Made by a program: the position numbers and the translations under genes. Below the pieces are notes generated by a model, which was not told the DNA's origin, did no database searches, and saw only the letters and a program-made list of their open reading frames with translations. A stretch of DNA of 64,000 bases from NCBI GenBank assembly GCA_046349395.1, contig JAXMCK010000007.1, positions 186,001-250,000 of the forward strand. The letters are read 5' to 3'. Positions 9,616 through 17,143 of this stretch are shown here, in pieces; position 1 is the first letter of the stretch; the number at the start of each line of letters is the position of its first letter. Origin of the DNA: JAXMCK01 sp046349395 (lineage in GTDB: Bacteria > Pseudomonadota > Alphaproteobacteria > Geminicoccales > Geminicoccaceae).

Positions 9616-10550
9616 TCGGGGGCATCCTCGGCCAGGACCCGGAGATGGGCCACCACGCTGCGGCCCAGCGCCTCCGGATCGTAGCCGCCTTCCATGACGG
9701 AGACGATGCGCCCCTCAGCGTGCTTGCGGGCGAGCGCCACGAGCTCGGTCGTGACCCAGGCGAAGTCGGACTCGTCCAGCGCCAGATTGGCCAGCGGATC
9801 GTGGGCGTGGGCGTCGAAGCCGGCCGAGATGAAGATCATCTGCGGCCGCCAATTGTCGATCGCCGTGAGCACGTCGCGGGCGACGATCCGGCGCCAGGCC
9901 GGGCCGGCGGTCCCGGGCGGCAGCGGACGGTTCAGAATGTTGCCCTTGATTCCGCGCTCGCTGACGAGGCCGGTGCCCGGATAGAGCGGCGACTGGTGGG
10001 TCGAGATGTAGAGGGTGTCCGGATCGTCGAAGAAGGTGTCCTGGGTGCCGTTGCCGTGGTGGACGTCGAAGTCGAAGATCACGAGCCGTCCGAGCTTGTG
10101 CTGCCACCGCGCCTGCATCGCCCCCACGGCGACATTGTTGAACAGGCAGAAGCCCATCGCCTCCATCGCCTCGGCATGGTGGCCGGGCGGGCGCATGGCG
10201 CAGAAGGCGGCCTTGGCCTCGCCGGCCATGACGGCATCGACGGCCGCACAGGCGGCACCCGCGGCGCGCAGGGCAGCTTCGCCCGAGGCGGGGCAGACGA
10301 CGGTGTCGCTGTCGAGCCGGCGGAAGCCCTCCGTCGGGATGCTCTCCAGCACACGGGTCGGATAGGGCTCGGGGTGGACGCGGCGGATCTGGTCGAGCGT
10401 AGCCTCCGGCGCCTCGCGGCGGACGAGGCCCGGTATGTTCGCCTCTTCCACGTGGCGCAGCACGGTCTGGAGCCGGATCGGCCCCTCCGGATGGCCCACG
10501 CCGGGCTCGTGCGCGATGCCCGACGGATGAGTGTAGAAAAGCAAGGTCAT
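9612..10550 (-). CDS. Histone deacetylase family protein (AcuC / acetylpolyamine amidohydrolase-like)
   Basis: The 312-residue protein starts at the ATG behind GGGAGG. It is a class I/II HDAC-fold, zinc-dependent amidohydrolase. Zinc ligands are D162 and H164 (FDFDVHHGNGTQ) and D246 (SAGFDAHAHDPL); the catalytic His pair is H124-H125 in RPPGHHAE; the active-site Tyr is in EGGYDPEAL. Bacterial members deacetylate acetylpolyamines, acetoin-linked proteins or other acyl amides. The gene lies 90 bp behind a complete polyamine-type ABC transporter on the same strand, which makes an acetylpolyamine substrate attractive. Linkage to xseB, however, occurs without transporters elsewhere, so this is inference. 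Confidence 0.88.
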   Translation of the reverse strand: MTLLFYTHPSGIAHEPGVGHPEGPIRLQTVLRHVEEANIPGLVRREAPEATLDQIRRVHPEPYPTRVLESIPTEGFRRLDSDTVVCPASGEAALRAAGAACAAVDAVMAGEAKAAFCAMRPPGHHAEAMEAMGFCLFNNVAVGAMQARWQHKLGRLVIFDFDVHHGNGTQDTFFDDPDTLYISTHQSPLYPGTGLVSERGIKGNILNRPLPPGTAGPAWRRIVARDVLTAIDNWRPQMIFISAGFDAHAHDPLANLALDESDFAWVTTELVALARKHAEGRIVSVMEGGYDPEALGRSVVAHLRVLAEDAPE

Positions 10551-10640
10551 ACGCGCGCCTCCCTGCGGCAACGGGCGCTCCATTACGATCCGGGGAACCA
10601 CGTCGCAGGGGGCGACGCAAGAGGAACGCGGCTTTAGGCG

Positions 10641-11534
10641 TCAGGTGCGCAGCGGCACGATGCCCGGCGATTCGGCGGCGATCAGCATGTCGTCCAACCC
10701 GCCGTCGGTCTCGCGCTCGTCGGCCCGGCGGGCGAGTTCCTTGCGGCGCTGCTGCCGGCGGTGGTTGATCTCCAGGATCACGGCCGCCGCCACCGTCGCC
10801 ACGACGATGATGAAGGCGACGGCGTTCACCGCCGGTGTCACACCCTGGCGGACCTTGTTGGCGATGAAGATGGTGAAGGTCTGCTCGGCCCCGATTGCGA
10901 AGTAGGTGGTCGTGTAGTTCTCGAACGACTGCAGGAAGGCCAGGGCGCCGGCCGAGAGAAGTGCCGGTCGCATGTACGGCACGGTGATCCGCCAGAAGAC
11001 CTGGCGTGGTGTGGCGCCGAGATCGAGCGCCGCCTCCTCCAGCGTGTCGTCGAAGCGCTGCAGCCGGGCCATGAAGATCAGCATGCAGTAGGCGGCGATG
11101 AAGCTCGTCTGGGCGAAGGCCGCCGTCCACCAGGAGGCGCGAAAGCCCAGCTGCTGGTTCCAGAAGATGAAGGTCGAGATGCCGAGCACGATGCCGGGGG
11201 CCAGGATCGGCGAGACGAGCACGCCGTAGATCAGCCCCTTCGCGCGCACCTGCAGCCGCGTGAGCAGGAGAGCGCCGCCGAGGCCCAGGACGATCGAGAG
11301 GATCACGACGACGACGGCGATGAGGAAGCTCGTCTGCAGTCCCTCCCACAGCCGCTCGTCGTGCCACGCCTCGCCGAACCAGCGCAGCGTGAAGGTGAAG
11401 TTGCGGTGTGTCGGGATCCGGCTGTCGTTGAAGGCCAGCAGGCTCATGTAGGCGAGCGGGAACAGCAGATAGGTGAAGAAGACGAGCAGATAGAGCCGCG
11501 TCAGCCAGCGGAGGGCGGTCTCGGAGCCGCTCAT
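10641..11534 (-). CDS. potI: Polyamine-type ABC transporter permease (PotI/PotC-like)
   Basis: This 297-residue inner-membrane permease has about six hydrophobic segments, beginning LYLLVFFTYLLFPLAYMSLLAF. The EAA loop that contacts the ATPase reads EEAALDLGATPRQVFWRITVPYMRPALL (about residues 164-191). The family usually starts with this early FPL/SLLAFN segment, supporting the ATG at 11534, which overlaps the potH stop (ATGA). A charged, Arg/Glu-rich tail of about 40 residues is longer than in E. coli PotI. It forms a heterodimer with the upstream PotH-like gene. Confidence 0.9.
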   Translation of the reverse strand: MSGSETALRWLTRLYLLVFFTYLLFPLAYMSLLAFNDSRIPTHRNFTFTLRWFGEAWHDERLWEGLQTSFLIAVVVVILSIVLGLGGALLLTRLQVRAKGLIYGVLVSPILAPGIVLGISTFIFWNQQLGFRASWWTAAFAQTSFIAAYCMLIFMARLQRFDDTLEEAALDLGATPRQVFWRITVPYMRPALLSAGALAFLQSFENYTTTYFAIGAEQTFTIFIANKVRQGVTPAVNAVAFIIVVATVAAAVILEINHRRQQRRKELARRADERETDGGLDDMLIAAESPGIVPLRT

Positions 11535-12433
11535 CGCATGATGTCGCGCAAGGTGACGCGGCAGACGCGCATCATGCCGAAGACGACGAGGAGGCAGACC
11601 AGCTCCAGCACGACGGCATAGGCGGAGCCGCCGTTCCAGTTCAGCACCGAGAACTGGGATTCGATCGCCTGGGTGAACCAGAAGCTGGAGCGGCCACCCA
11701 GGAGGACGGGCACGATGAAGGAGCCCGCCGTCAGCATGAAGGTGACGATGCACCCCGACGCGATGCCGGGCTTGGCGTGCGGGATGACGACCTTGCGGTG
11801 GACGCGGAACCAGGAGGCGCCGAGGTCGCGCGCCGCCTCGACCTGGCTCGTGTCGAGGCTCTCCATCGCGTTGAACAGCGGGAAGATCATGAAGAGGACG
11901 TAGGAGTAGGTGAGGCCGATGAAGAGTGCCATGTTGGCGTCGACGATCGGCAGCTCGTAGTTGAAGAACTCGATCGGCGGCAGGCCGAACGATGTCACGA
12001 GCTGATTGATCAATCCCTGCTTGGTCAGCAGCGTGCGCCAAGCATAGGCGCGCAGGACCTCGTTCACCCAGAAGGGCACGAGCAGGCACAGCATCAGGAA
12101 GCCCAGCCACGGCCGGCTCGCCACCTTCGCCAAGTAGTAGGCCAGCGGGTAGCAGACCATGAGCGTCAGGCCGGTGATGACCGCACTCGTCAGCAGCGTG
12201 CGCAGGAAGGTCTGGAAGGCCAACGTGTCGTTGGGGTCGAACAGCGGCTTGAAGGAGTGGATCGTCCAGCCTTCACTGGCGATGCCCTTGGTCACCGCCC
12301 CCGGATTGGCGTGGAAGGCGTAGTCCAGCAGCATCAGGTGCGGGACGAGGATCAGGAGCAGCGCCCAGGCGGCGACGGAGCCGAAGATGAAGGCCAGCCC
12401 GCCGACGCCGAACCGCGAGCTGCCCTCAGTCAA
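11531..12433 (-). CDS. potH: Polyamine-type ABC transporter permease (PotH/PotB-like)
   Basis: The 300-residue product starts at a TTG (12433) that overlaps the end of potG; no ATG exists before the first membrane helix, so this start is inferred from coupling and length. Hydrophobic segments begin with FGVGGLAFIFGSVAAWALLLIL. The motif WVNEVLRAYAWRTLLTKQGLIN is diagnostic for PotB/PotH, and the EAA loop is EAARDLGASWFRVHRKVVIPHAKPG. It pairs with PotI to form the membrane channel for spermidine or putrescine import. Confidence 0.9.
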   Translation of the reverse strand: MTEGSSRFGVGGLAFIFGSVAAWALLLILVPHLMLLDYAFHANPGAVTKGIASEGWTIHSFKPLFDPNDTLAFQTFLRTLLTSAVITGLTLMVCYPLAYYLAKVASRPWLGFLMLCLLVPFWVNEVLRAYAWRTLLTKQGLINQLVTSFGLPPIEFFNYELPIVDANMALFIGLTYSYVLFMIFPLFNAMESLDTSQVEAARDLGASWFRVHRKVVIPHAKPGIASGCIVTFMLTAGSFIVPVLLGGRSSFWFTQAIESQFSVLNWNGGSAYAVVLELVCLLVVFGMMRVCRVTLRDIMR

Positions 12434-13517
12434 CGGCGAGGCTCGCCTTCGGCAGGACGTGGGCGTCGCGCGCGGCGAAGGTGGCCTCGACCTCGTGGCC
12501 GACCGGCGGGCCGGCGGTCTCGCCGTCATTGGTCAGGGTGGCGACGAGCGGACGGCCGCCCGGGTTGGCGAGCGACACGTTGACGTTCGTACCCTCGAAC
12601 ACCTGCCCGATCGCCTCGGCCCGCAGCCGGTTGTCACCGTCCCGTGCGGCAGCACCCAGGCGCAGGCGCTCGGGCCGGACGAAGAGGATCGCCTCGTCGC
12701 CGACACCGAGACCGCGGACATTGCCGCCGCGGAAGCGACCGAAGCCCGTGTCGACCTCGGCCACGCCGTCGGCGACTGACACGATCCTGCTCGGCAGCGC
12801 GTTGTTCTCGCCGACGAAGGAGGCGACGAAGGCCGTCTGCGGGTGATTGTAGATCTCGGCCGAGAGCCCGACCTGCTCGACCCGGCCCTGGCTCATCACG
12901 GCGACCCGGTCCGACATGGCGAGAGCCTCGCCCTGGTCGTGCGTGATATAGATGAAGGTGATGCCCGAGCGGCGCTGGATGTTGCGCAATTCCAGACGCA
13001 TGTGCTGGCGCAGCTTGAGGTCGAGGGCCGAGAGCGGCTCGTCGAGCAGCAGCACCTCGGGCTCGACGGCCAGTGCCCTAGCGATGGCCACGCGCTGCTT
13101 TTGGCCGCCCGACAACTCGTCGATCCGCCGCTCCTCGTAGCCGGGCAGCGCGATCAGCTCCAGCATCTCGCCCACCTTGCGCCGACAGGCCGCGGCATCG
13201 AGACCCCTCACCTCCAGGCCGAAGGCGATATTCTGCGCCACCGTCATCAGCGGGAAGAGGGCGAGGTTCTGGAAGATGAGGGCGGTCGGCCGCTTGTTGG
13301 GACCGAGGCCCGCCAGCGACTTGTCGCCGAGCCGGATCTCGCCCTCGCTCGGGTGAATGAACCCGCTGACCATGCGCAGGATCGTCGTCTTCCCGCAGCC
13401 CGAGGGCCCGAGGAAGGAGAAGAACTCGCCGGCGGCGATCTTCAGATTGAGGTCGCGGACGGCGACGAACGAGCCGTAGCGCCGCCACACGCCTTGGAAT
13501 TCGAGGTCGTGCAGCAT
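12426..13517 (-). CDS. potG: Polyamine-type ABC transporter ATP-binding protein (PotG/PotA-like)
   Basis: The 363-residue ATPase has Walker A GPSGCGKTT (about residue 38), signature LSGGQKQR, Walker B VLLLDEP and switch ITHDQGEAL, followed by a C-terminal TOBE regulatory domain (about residues 280-360) typical of the PotA/UgpC subclass. It drives the PotH/PotI channel. The order on the minus strand is binding protein, ATPase, permease, permease, with potG and potH overlapping by eight bases. Substrate cannot be decided from the ATPase alone; the permeases and binding protein favour polyamines. Confidence 0.92.
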   Translation of the reverse strand: MLHDLEFQGVWRRYGSFVAVRDLNLKIAAGEFFSFLGPSGCGKTTILRMVSGFIHPSEGEIRLGDKSLAGLGPNKRPTALIFQNLALFPLMTVAQNIAFGLEVRGLDAAACRRKVGEMLELIALPGYEERRIDELSGGQKQRVAIARALAVEPEVLLLDEPLSALDLKLRQHMRLELRNIQRRSGITFIYITHDQGEALAMSDRVAVMSQGRVEQVGLSAEIYNHPQTAFVASFVGENNALPSRIVSVADGVAEVDTGFGRFRGGNVRGLGVGDEAILFVRPERLRLGAAARDGDNRLRAEAIGQVFEGTNVNVSLANPGGRPLVATLTNDGETAGPPVGHEVEATFAARDAHVLPKASLAVD

Positions 13518-13556
13518 GGTGGCGGGCGGGGCCGGCCGAGCGGCCCCGCTCCCGTC

Positions 13557-14732
13557 TCAGGCGGCGGAGATCTTGTCGACCAGCGCCTGGCGCTTCTCCA
13601 GGAACCAGGGCCGCTCCGTGCCCTGCACCCAGAGCTTCTCGATCGCGTCGCCCGGATACGCTTCCTCGAAGTTCTTCTTGAAGCTGTCCGAGACGTGCTG
13701 CTCGAACCCCTTAACGACCGAGTTGTACGTCGTCAGATCGGAGGCGAAGCCGCCGACCTCCGGGGTGAAGGCCCAGTTCATGAAGGCGTAGGCCTGTTCC
13801 AGATTGGTGGCACCCTTGGTGAGTGCGATCGAGTCGATCCAGGCCATCGCACCCTCGACCGGGGCCAGATAGTTGTAGGGGCGGCCCTGGTTCTTCAGCT
13901 GGAAGATCGGGCCGTCCCAAGTCTCGCCGATGAGCGCACCATCTTCCTCGAAGCCCGATTGCGTGTCGGCCGTGCCCTTCCACCAGTTCACGATCTGCGC
14001 CTTGTTGGCGATGACGTACTCGGCCGACTTGCCATAGCCGAGATCGAAGGCCGCCTCGTCGTCATAGGCCTTCATCATCGTGCCGGGCGGCAGCCTGCCG
14101 TCGCCTTCGAACCAGAGGCCGGTGGTGAGCATCACCGAGCGCTGTCGGCAGAGCATCAGTCCCTTGTATTCCGGCTTCCACAGGTCGCCGAACGAGGCCT
14201 TGCCATATTCCAGCTGCACCTTCTCGGTGTTGTAGGCCAGCGCCTCCGTGCCCCAGTCGTAGGGCAGCGCGTACCACTTGCCGTCGCGCTGGGCACCCTG
14301 CTTGATCGAGGTATCGAGGAAGCTCGGGATGACGTTGCCGAGGCTCGGCAGCTTGTTGGGGTCGATCACCCCGAGGCTGCCGCTGTCGACATGGGCCTCG
14401 ACCCAGGCGATCGACGGCGAGACCAGGTCCCAGCCCTCGCCGCTGGCGGCCTTGAGCTTGTTGAGGCAGTCCTCGTTGGAGGAGAAGGTGGTCACCTTCA
14501 GCTTGATGCCGGTGTCCGCCTCGAACTTGTCGATCAGCGGCTGGGGCGCGTAATCCTCCCAGGTGAACCAGCTGACCTCACCCGACGACGACATGGCGTT
14601 GCGCACGAAAGCAGGACCCAGCGCACCCGTCACACCGAGGGCGGCGGCACTCTGCAGGATGCGTCGACGGCTGGCGCGGGCTGCGGCGACGGTCGCCTCG
14701 GCGCTGCTCATGGGCCCCGTGGTCTCGGACAT
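13557..14732 (-). CDS. potF: Polyamine-type ABC transporter substrate-binding protein (PotF/PotD-like), Tat-exported
   Basis: The 391-residue protein has an unusually long N-terminus ending in a twin-arginine signal (RRRILQSAAALGVTGALG, about residues 22-39), so it is predicted to be exported folded by Tat. The mature part is a family-1 spermidine/putrescine-binding protein: EVSWFTWEDYAPQPLIDKFE, then WDLVSPSIAWVE, ALPYDWGTEALAYNT and GAMAWIDSIALTKGA. The start at 14732 is preceded by GGGAAG; an in-frame ATG seven codons later is possible. It is first in the potFGHI operon. Confidence 0.9.
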   Translation of the reverse strand: MSETTGPMSSAEATVAAARASRRRILQSAAALGVTGALGPAFVRNAMSSSGEVSWFTWEDYAPQPLIDKFEADTGIKLKVTTFSSNEDCLNKLKAASGEGWDLVSPSIAWVEAHVDSGSLGVIDPNKLPSLGNVIPSFLDTSIKQGAQRDGKWYALPYDWGTEALAYNTEKVQLEYGKASFGDLWKPEYKGLMLCRQRSVMLTTGLWFEGDGRLPPGTMMKAYDDEAAFDLGYGKSAEYVIANKAQIVNWWKGTADTQSGFEEDGALIGETWDGPIFQLKNQGRPYNYLAPVEGAMAWIDSIALTKGATNLEQAYAFMNWAFTPEVGGFASDLTTYNSVVKGFEQHVSDSFKKNFEEAYPGDAIEKLWVQGTERPWFLEKRQALVDKISAA

Positions 14733-14821
14733 CGGCGTTTGCTTCCCAGTTTTGGGCGGGCGACGCGGCCCAGCCATGTGTCCGCAGCATGGCCGCCCCG
14801 CATCATCGCTGGCAAGGCCCG

Positions 14822-15943
14822 TCAGTCGGTCTGCTCGCTGACCTCGTAGACCGAGCGCGCCAGCCACTCGGGCTCGATCTCTATCCCCCAGCCGGGCTCG
14901 CTCGACAACGTCACGAGACCGTCATCGACGCGGTAGGGATCGTTGCGGAACAAGCCGTACTGCCAGGGATAGTAGGTCTCGTCCTCGATCGAGAGCTCGA
15001 GATACTTCCCGGCATTCGGCAATGCCGCCAGATAGTGCATCGTGAACAGGGTCACGAGGCCGAGATTGGCGGCGTGCGGGGTGACCGGCAGACCAGCCGC
15101 TTCGGCGAGGCGTGCCACCGCCAAAGCCCGCTCCACGCCGCCGACATAGAGGATGTCGGGCTGTACGACGTCGACGATCCGGTCGCTGCAGATCAGCTTC
15201 CAGACCGGCAACTCGCAGTCCTGCTCGCCGCCCGTGACGTCGAGGTCGAGCGCTGCCGTCACCTCGCGCGTCTGGTCCAGCTCCAAATAGGGGCAGGGCT
15301 CTTCGAAGTGCTCGACCCCCTCACCTTCCAGCATGCGGCCGACCTCGATCGCGCGCGCCGGTGAGAAGCCGCTGTTGCCGTCGACGAGCAGCGACACCTC
15401 GGGGCCCAGCACCCGGCGCACGGTCGGCACGATCTCTTCGGTCCGCCCCGGCCACTCGTCGATGTCGTGCCCGCACTCCGCCCCGACGCGGAACTTGAAG
15501 GCGTCGAAGCCGAACCGGTCACGCAAGGTCTGGAAGCGTGCCGCCTCCGCATCCGGCGTGATGTCGCGGCGCATCGAGGAGGCGTAGGCGCGCAACGGTC
15601 CAGGCTTGCCGCCCAGCAACTCGACGACGGGCTTGCCCTCGCGCTTGCCGCGGAGATCCCACAAGGCGGTGTCGAGGCCGCCCAGGGCCCGCTTCATGTA
15701 GGAGCCCGGGAACTTGTGCTCGCGCTCCAGGACGCGGTCGAGCAGCGGCATGAGCGGGAAGGCCGGCAGGCCCAGCACCCAGGGTGCCACCTGCCGATGC
15801 AGCACGGTGGCGGCGATGTCGGAATTGTAGGTCGAGAGCTGGCCCCAGCCGACCGAGCCGTCGGCTGTCGTCACGCGGGTGAACGCGATGAAGCGCGTGG
15901 AGAAGGTTTCGATCTTCCGGATGCGCAGGCCGTCGTCGCTCAT
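14822..15943 (-). CDS. Mandelate racemase/muconate-lactonizing enzyme family protein
   Basis: The 373-residue enolase-superfamily enzyme has a capping domain (about 1-120) and a TIM barrel. Magnesium ligands are D188 (LLVDGNSG), E214 (HFEEP) and E240 (VTGGEQD). The first base region reads K150-F-R-V, a variation of the usual KxK, and H290 (VTPHAAN) sits where the mandelate-racemase subgroup has its His. The reaction should be enolisation of a carboxylate, for example dehydration of a sugar acid or racemisation; the substrate is undetermined. It is followed by potF on the same strand (90-bp gap) and preceded by a rhodanese gene (33-bp gap). Confidence 0.88.
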   Translation of the reverse strand: MSDDGLRIRKIETFSTRFIAFTRVTTADGSVGWGQLSTYNSDIAATVLHRQVAPWVLGLPAFPLMPLLDRVLEREHKFPGSYMKRALGGLDTALWDLRGKREGKPVVELLGGKPGPLRAYASSMRRDITPDAEAARFQTLRDRFGFDAFKFRVGAECGHDIDEWPGRTEEIVPTVRRVLGPEVSLLVDGNSGFSPARAIEVGRMLEGEGVEHFEEPCPYLELDQTREVTAALDLDVTGGEQDCELPVWKLICSDRIVDVVQPDILYVGGVERALAVARLAEAAGLPVTPHAANLGLVTLFTMHYLAALPNAGKYLELSIEDETYYPWQYGLFRNDPYRVDDGLVTLSSEPGWGIEIEPEWLARSVYEVSEQTD

Positions 15944-15975
15944 GCCGACGGCCTGCCACAGGCGGAAGCGAGCGC

Positions 15976-16356
15976 CTAGACCTTCTCCACCTCGCCGCCG
16001 TTCTCGGCCCAGTCCTTGAAGGCGCCGAGATTTCGCACGTCCTTGTAGCCGAGGTCCTGCAGCGCCTTGCCGGCGAGTGCGGAGCGGCCGCCCGAAGCGC
16101 AGTAGACGATGACGGTCTTCTCCGGGCTGAACGCCGCGTCGTGGTAGGGCGACTGCGGGTCGGCGCGGAACTCCAGCATTCCGCGCGAGACGTTGACGGC
16201 CCCCTTCACCTTGCCGGCCGCCTGCAGTTCCGGCGCGTCGCGCACGTCGACCACGAGCACGTCGCCCTTGCCGATCAGGGCCGCCGCTTCCTCCCGGGTC
16301 ACCTTCGGCACGGCTTCATTGGCGGCGGCGAGCAGGTCCTTCACGCTGGTCGGCAT
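15976..16356 (-). CDS. Rhodanese-like domain protein
   Basis: The 126-residue protein is a single rhodanese domain. The active-site loop is CASGGR with the persulfide cysteine at C85 (VIVYCASGGRSAL); VVDVRDAPELQAAGKVKGAVN is the family's N-terminal signature. Such proteins carry sulfane sulfur for transfer to acceptors or thiosulfate/cyanide detoxification. No signal peptide is visible, so it is cytoplasmic. It lies between the RidA-like gene and the enolase-superfamily gene in what looks like one transcription unit. Confidence 0.9.
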   Translation of the reverse strand: MPTSVKDLLAAANEAVPKVTREEAAALIGKGDVLVVDVRDAPELQAAGKVKGAVNVSRGMLEFRADPQSPYHDAAFSPEKTVIVYCASGGRSALAGKALQDLGYKDVRNLGAFKDWAENGGEVEKV

Positions 16357-16375
16357 CGGCCTCTCCTAGTCCGTG

Positions 16376-17128
16376 TCAGGGGGTCAGCACCGTCTCGGTG
16401 GCGATGCCACGGCAGTCCATCTCGTAGTCGAGGCCCACCACCGGCGGACGGCAATACTGCCAGGTGAGCCCGTGCGGTCCAGTGATTCTCCCCACGATCT
16501 CATCGGCGAGCACCGGGTGGATGTCATGGACCGTGTAGGCCTGGACAGCCGTGGTCTCGTCCCAGGTCAGGTCCAGAGCACCGAGGCGCCGCTCCATCTC
16601 GCCCATGACGAAGCGTACCTTGTCCCGCAGGCCGTCGAGGCTGAGGTCGCCCGGGCGCACGATGTGGCTGCGATAGTCGCCCTTCCCTTCCGGCACCTCG
16701 CCGCTGCCGGCGATCACGAAGCAGGGTGCAGGATCGGCCGCCGGCACGGTGTAGGCGAAGGCGTAGAAGCTGGGCTCCGGCGGCGGTGACAGATCGGGGC
16801 AGACATTGCTGCGCGCCACCGGGTTCACGCCGTCGCGCAGCACCTGCCACGCGGTCAGCCGCTCCACATAGAGCCGGTTGAAGGCGAGGAAGCCGGCCTC
16901 GGTGAAGGGTGCCGGCGACCGCAGCTCGCAGGCGCAGAAGGCCTGCATAGGCCGGCCGAGACCCTGCAGCACCCGCTCGATCAGGTCGAACCCGGCCGCC
17001 AGGGGCACAGGCCGACGCAGCGTCACCCGCTCGATCGCGAAGCCTTCCAGGGCCCGCACGCCGGCCGAGTACTGCATCACCCCGGGCACGAAGCGGTAGC
17101 CGCCCTCCGGGAAGGTGATCGAGGTCAT
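16376..17128 (-). CDS. RidA/YjgF-related protein similar to 2-amino-5-chloromuconate deaminase CnbZ
   Basis: The 250-residue protein resembles, from memory of the family, CnbZ-type deaminases. Recognisable segments are FPEGGYRFVPGVMQYSAGV at the start, CACELRSPAPFTEAGF, NPVARSNVCP, FVIAGSGEVPEG and a VVGLDYEMDCRG end. Length fits the CnbZ class, about twice a single RidA domain. CnbZ hydrolyses an amino group from 2-amino-muconates in aromatic degradation, but no ring-cleavage genes are nearby, so the real substrate may be an enamine/imine from other amino-acid metabolism. It is upstream of the rhodanese gene (19-bp gap) and 15 bp downstream of mfd. Confidence 0.6.
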   Translation of the reverse strand: MTSITFPEGGYRFVPGVMQYSAGVRALEGFAIERVTLRRPVPLAAGFDLIERVLQGLGRPMQAFCACELRSPAPFTEAGFLAFNRLYVERLTAWQVLRDGVNPVARSNVCPDLSPPPEPSFYAFAYTVPAADPAPCFVIAGSGEVPEGKGDYRSHIVRPGDLSLDGLRDKVRFVMGEMERRLGALDLTWDETTAVQAYTVHDIHPVLADEIVGRITGPHGLTWQYCRPPVVGLDYEMDCRGIATETVLTP

Positions 17129-17143
17129 AACGACTCCGCTCGT

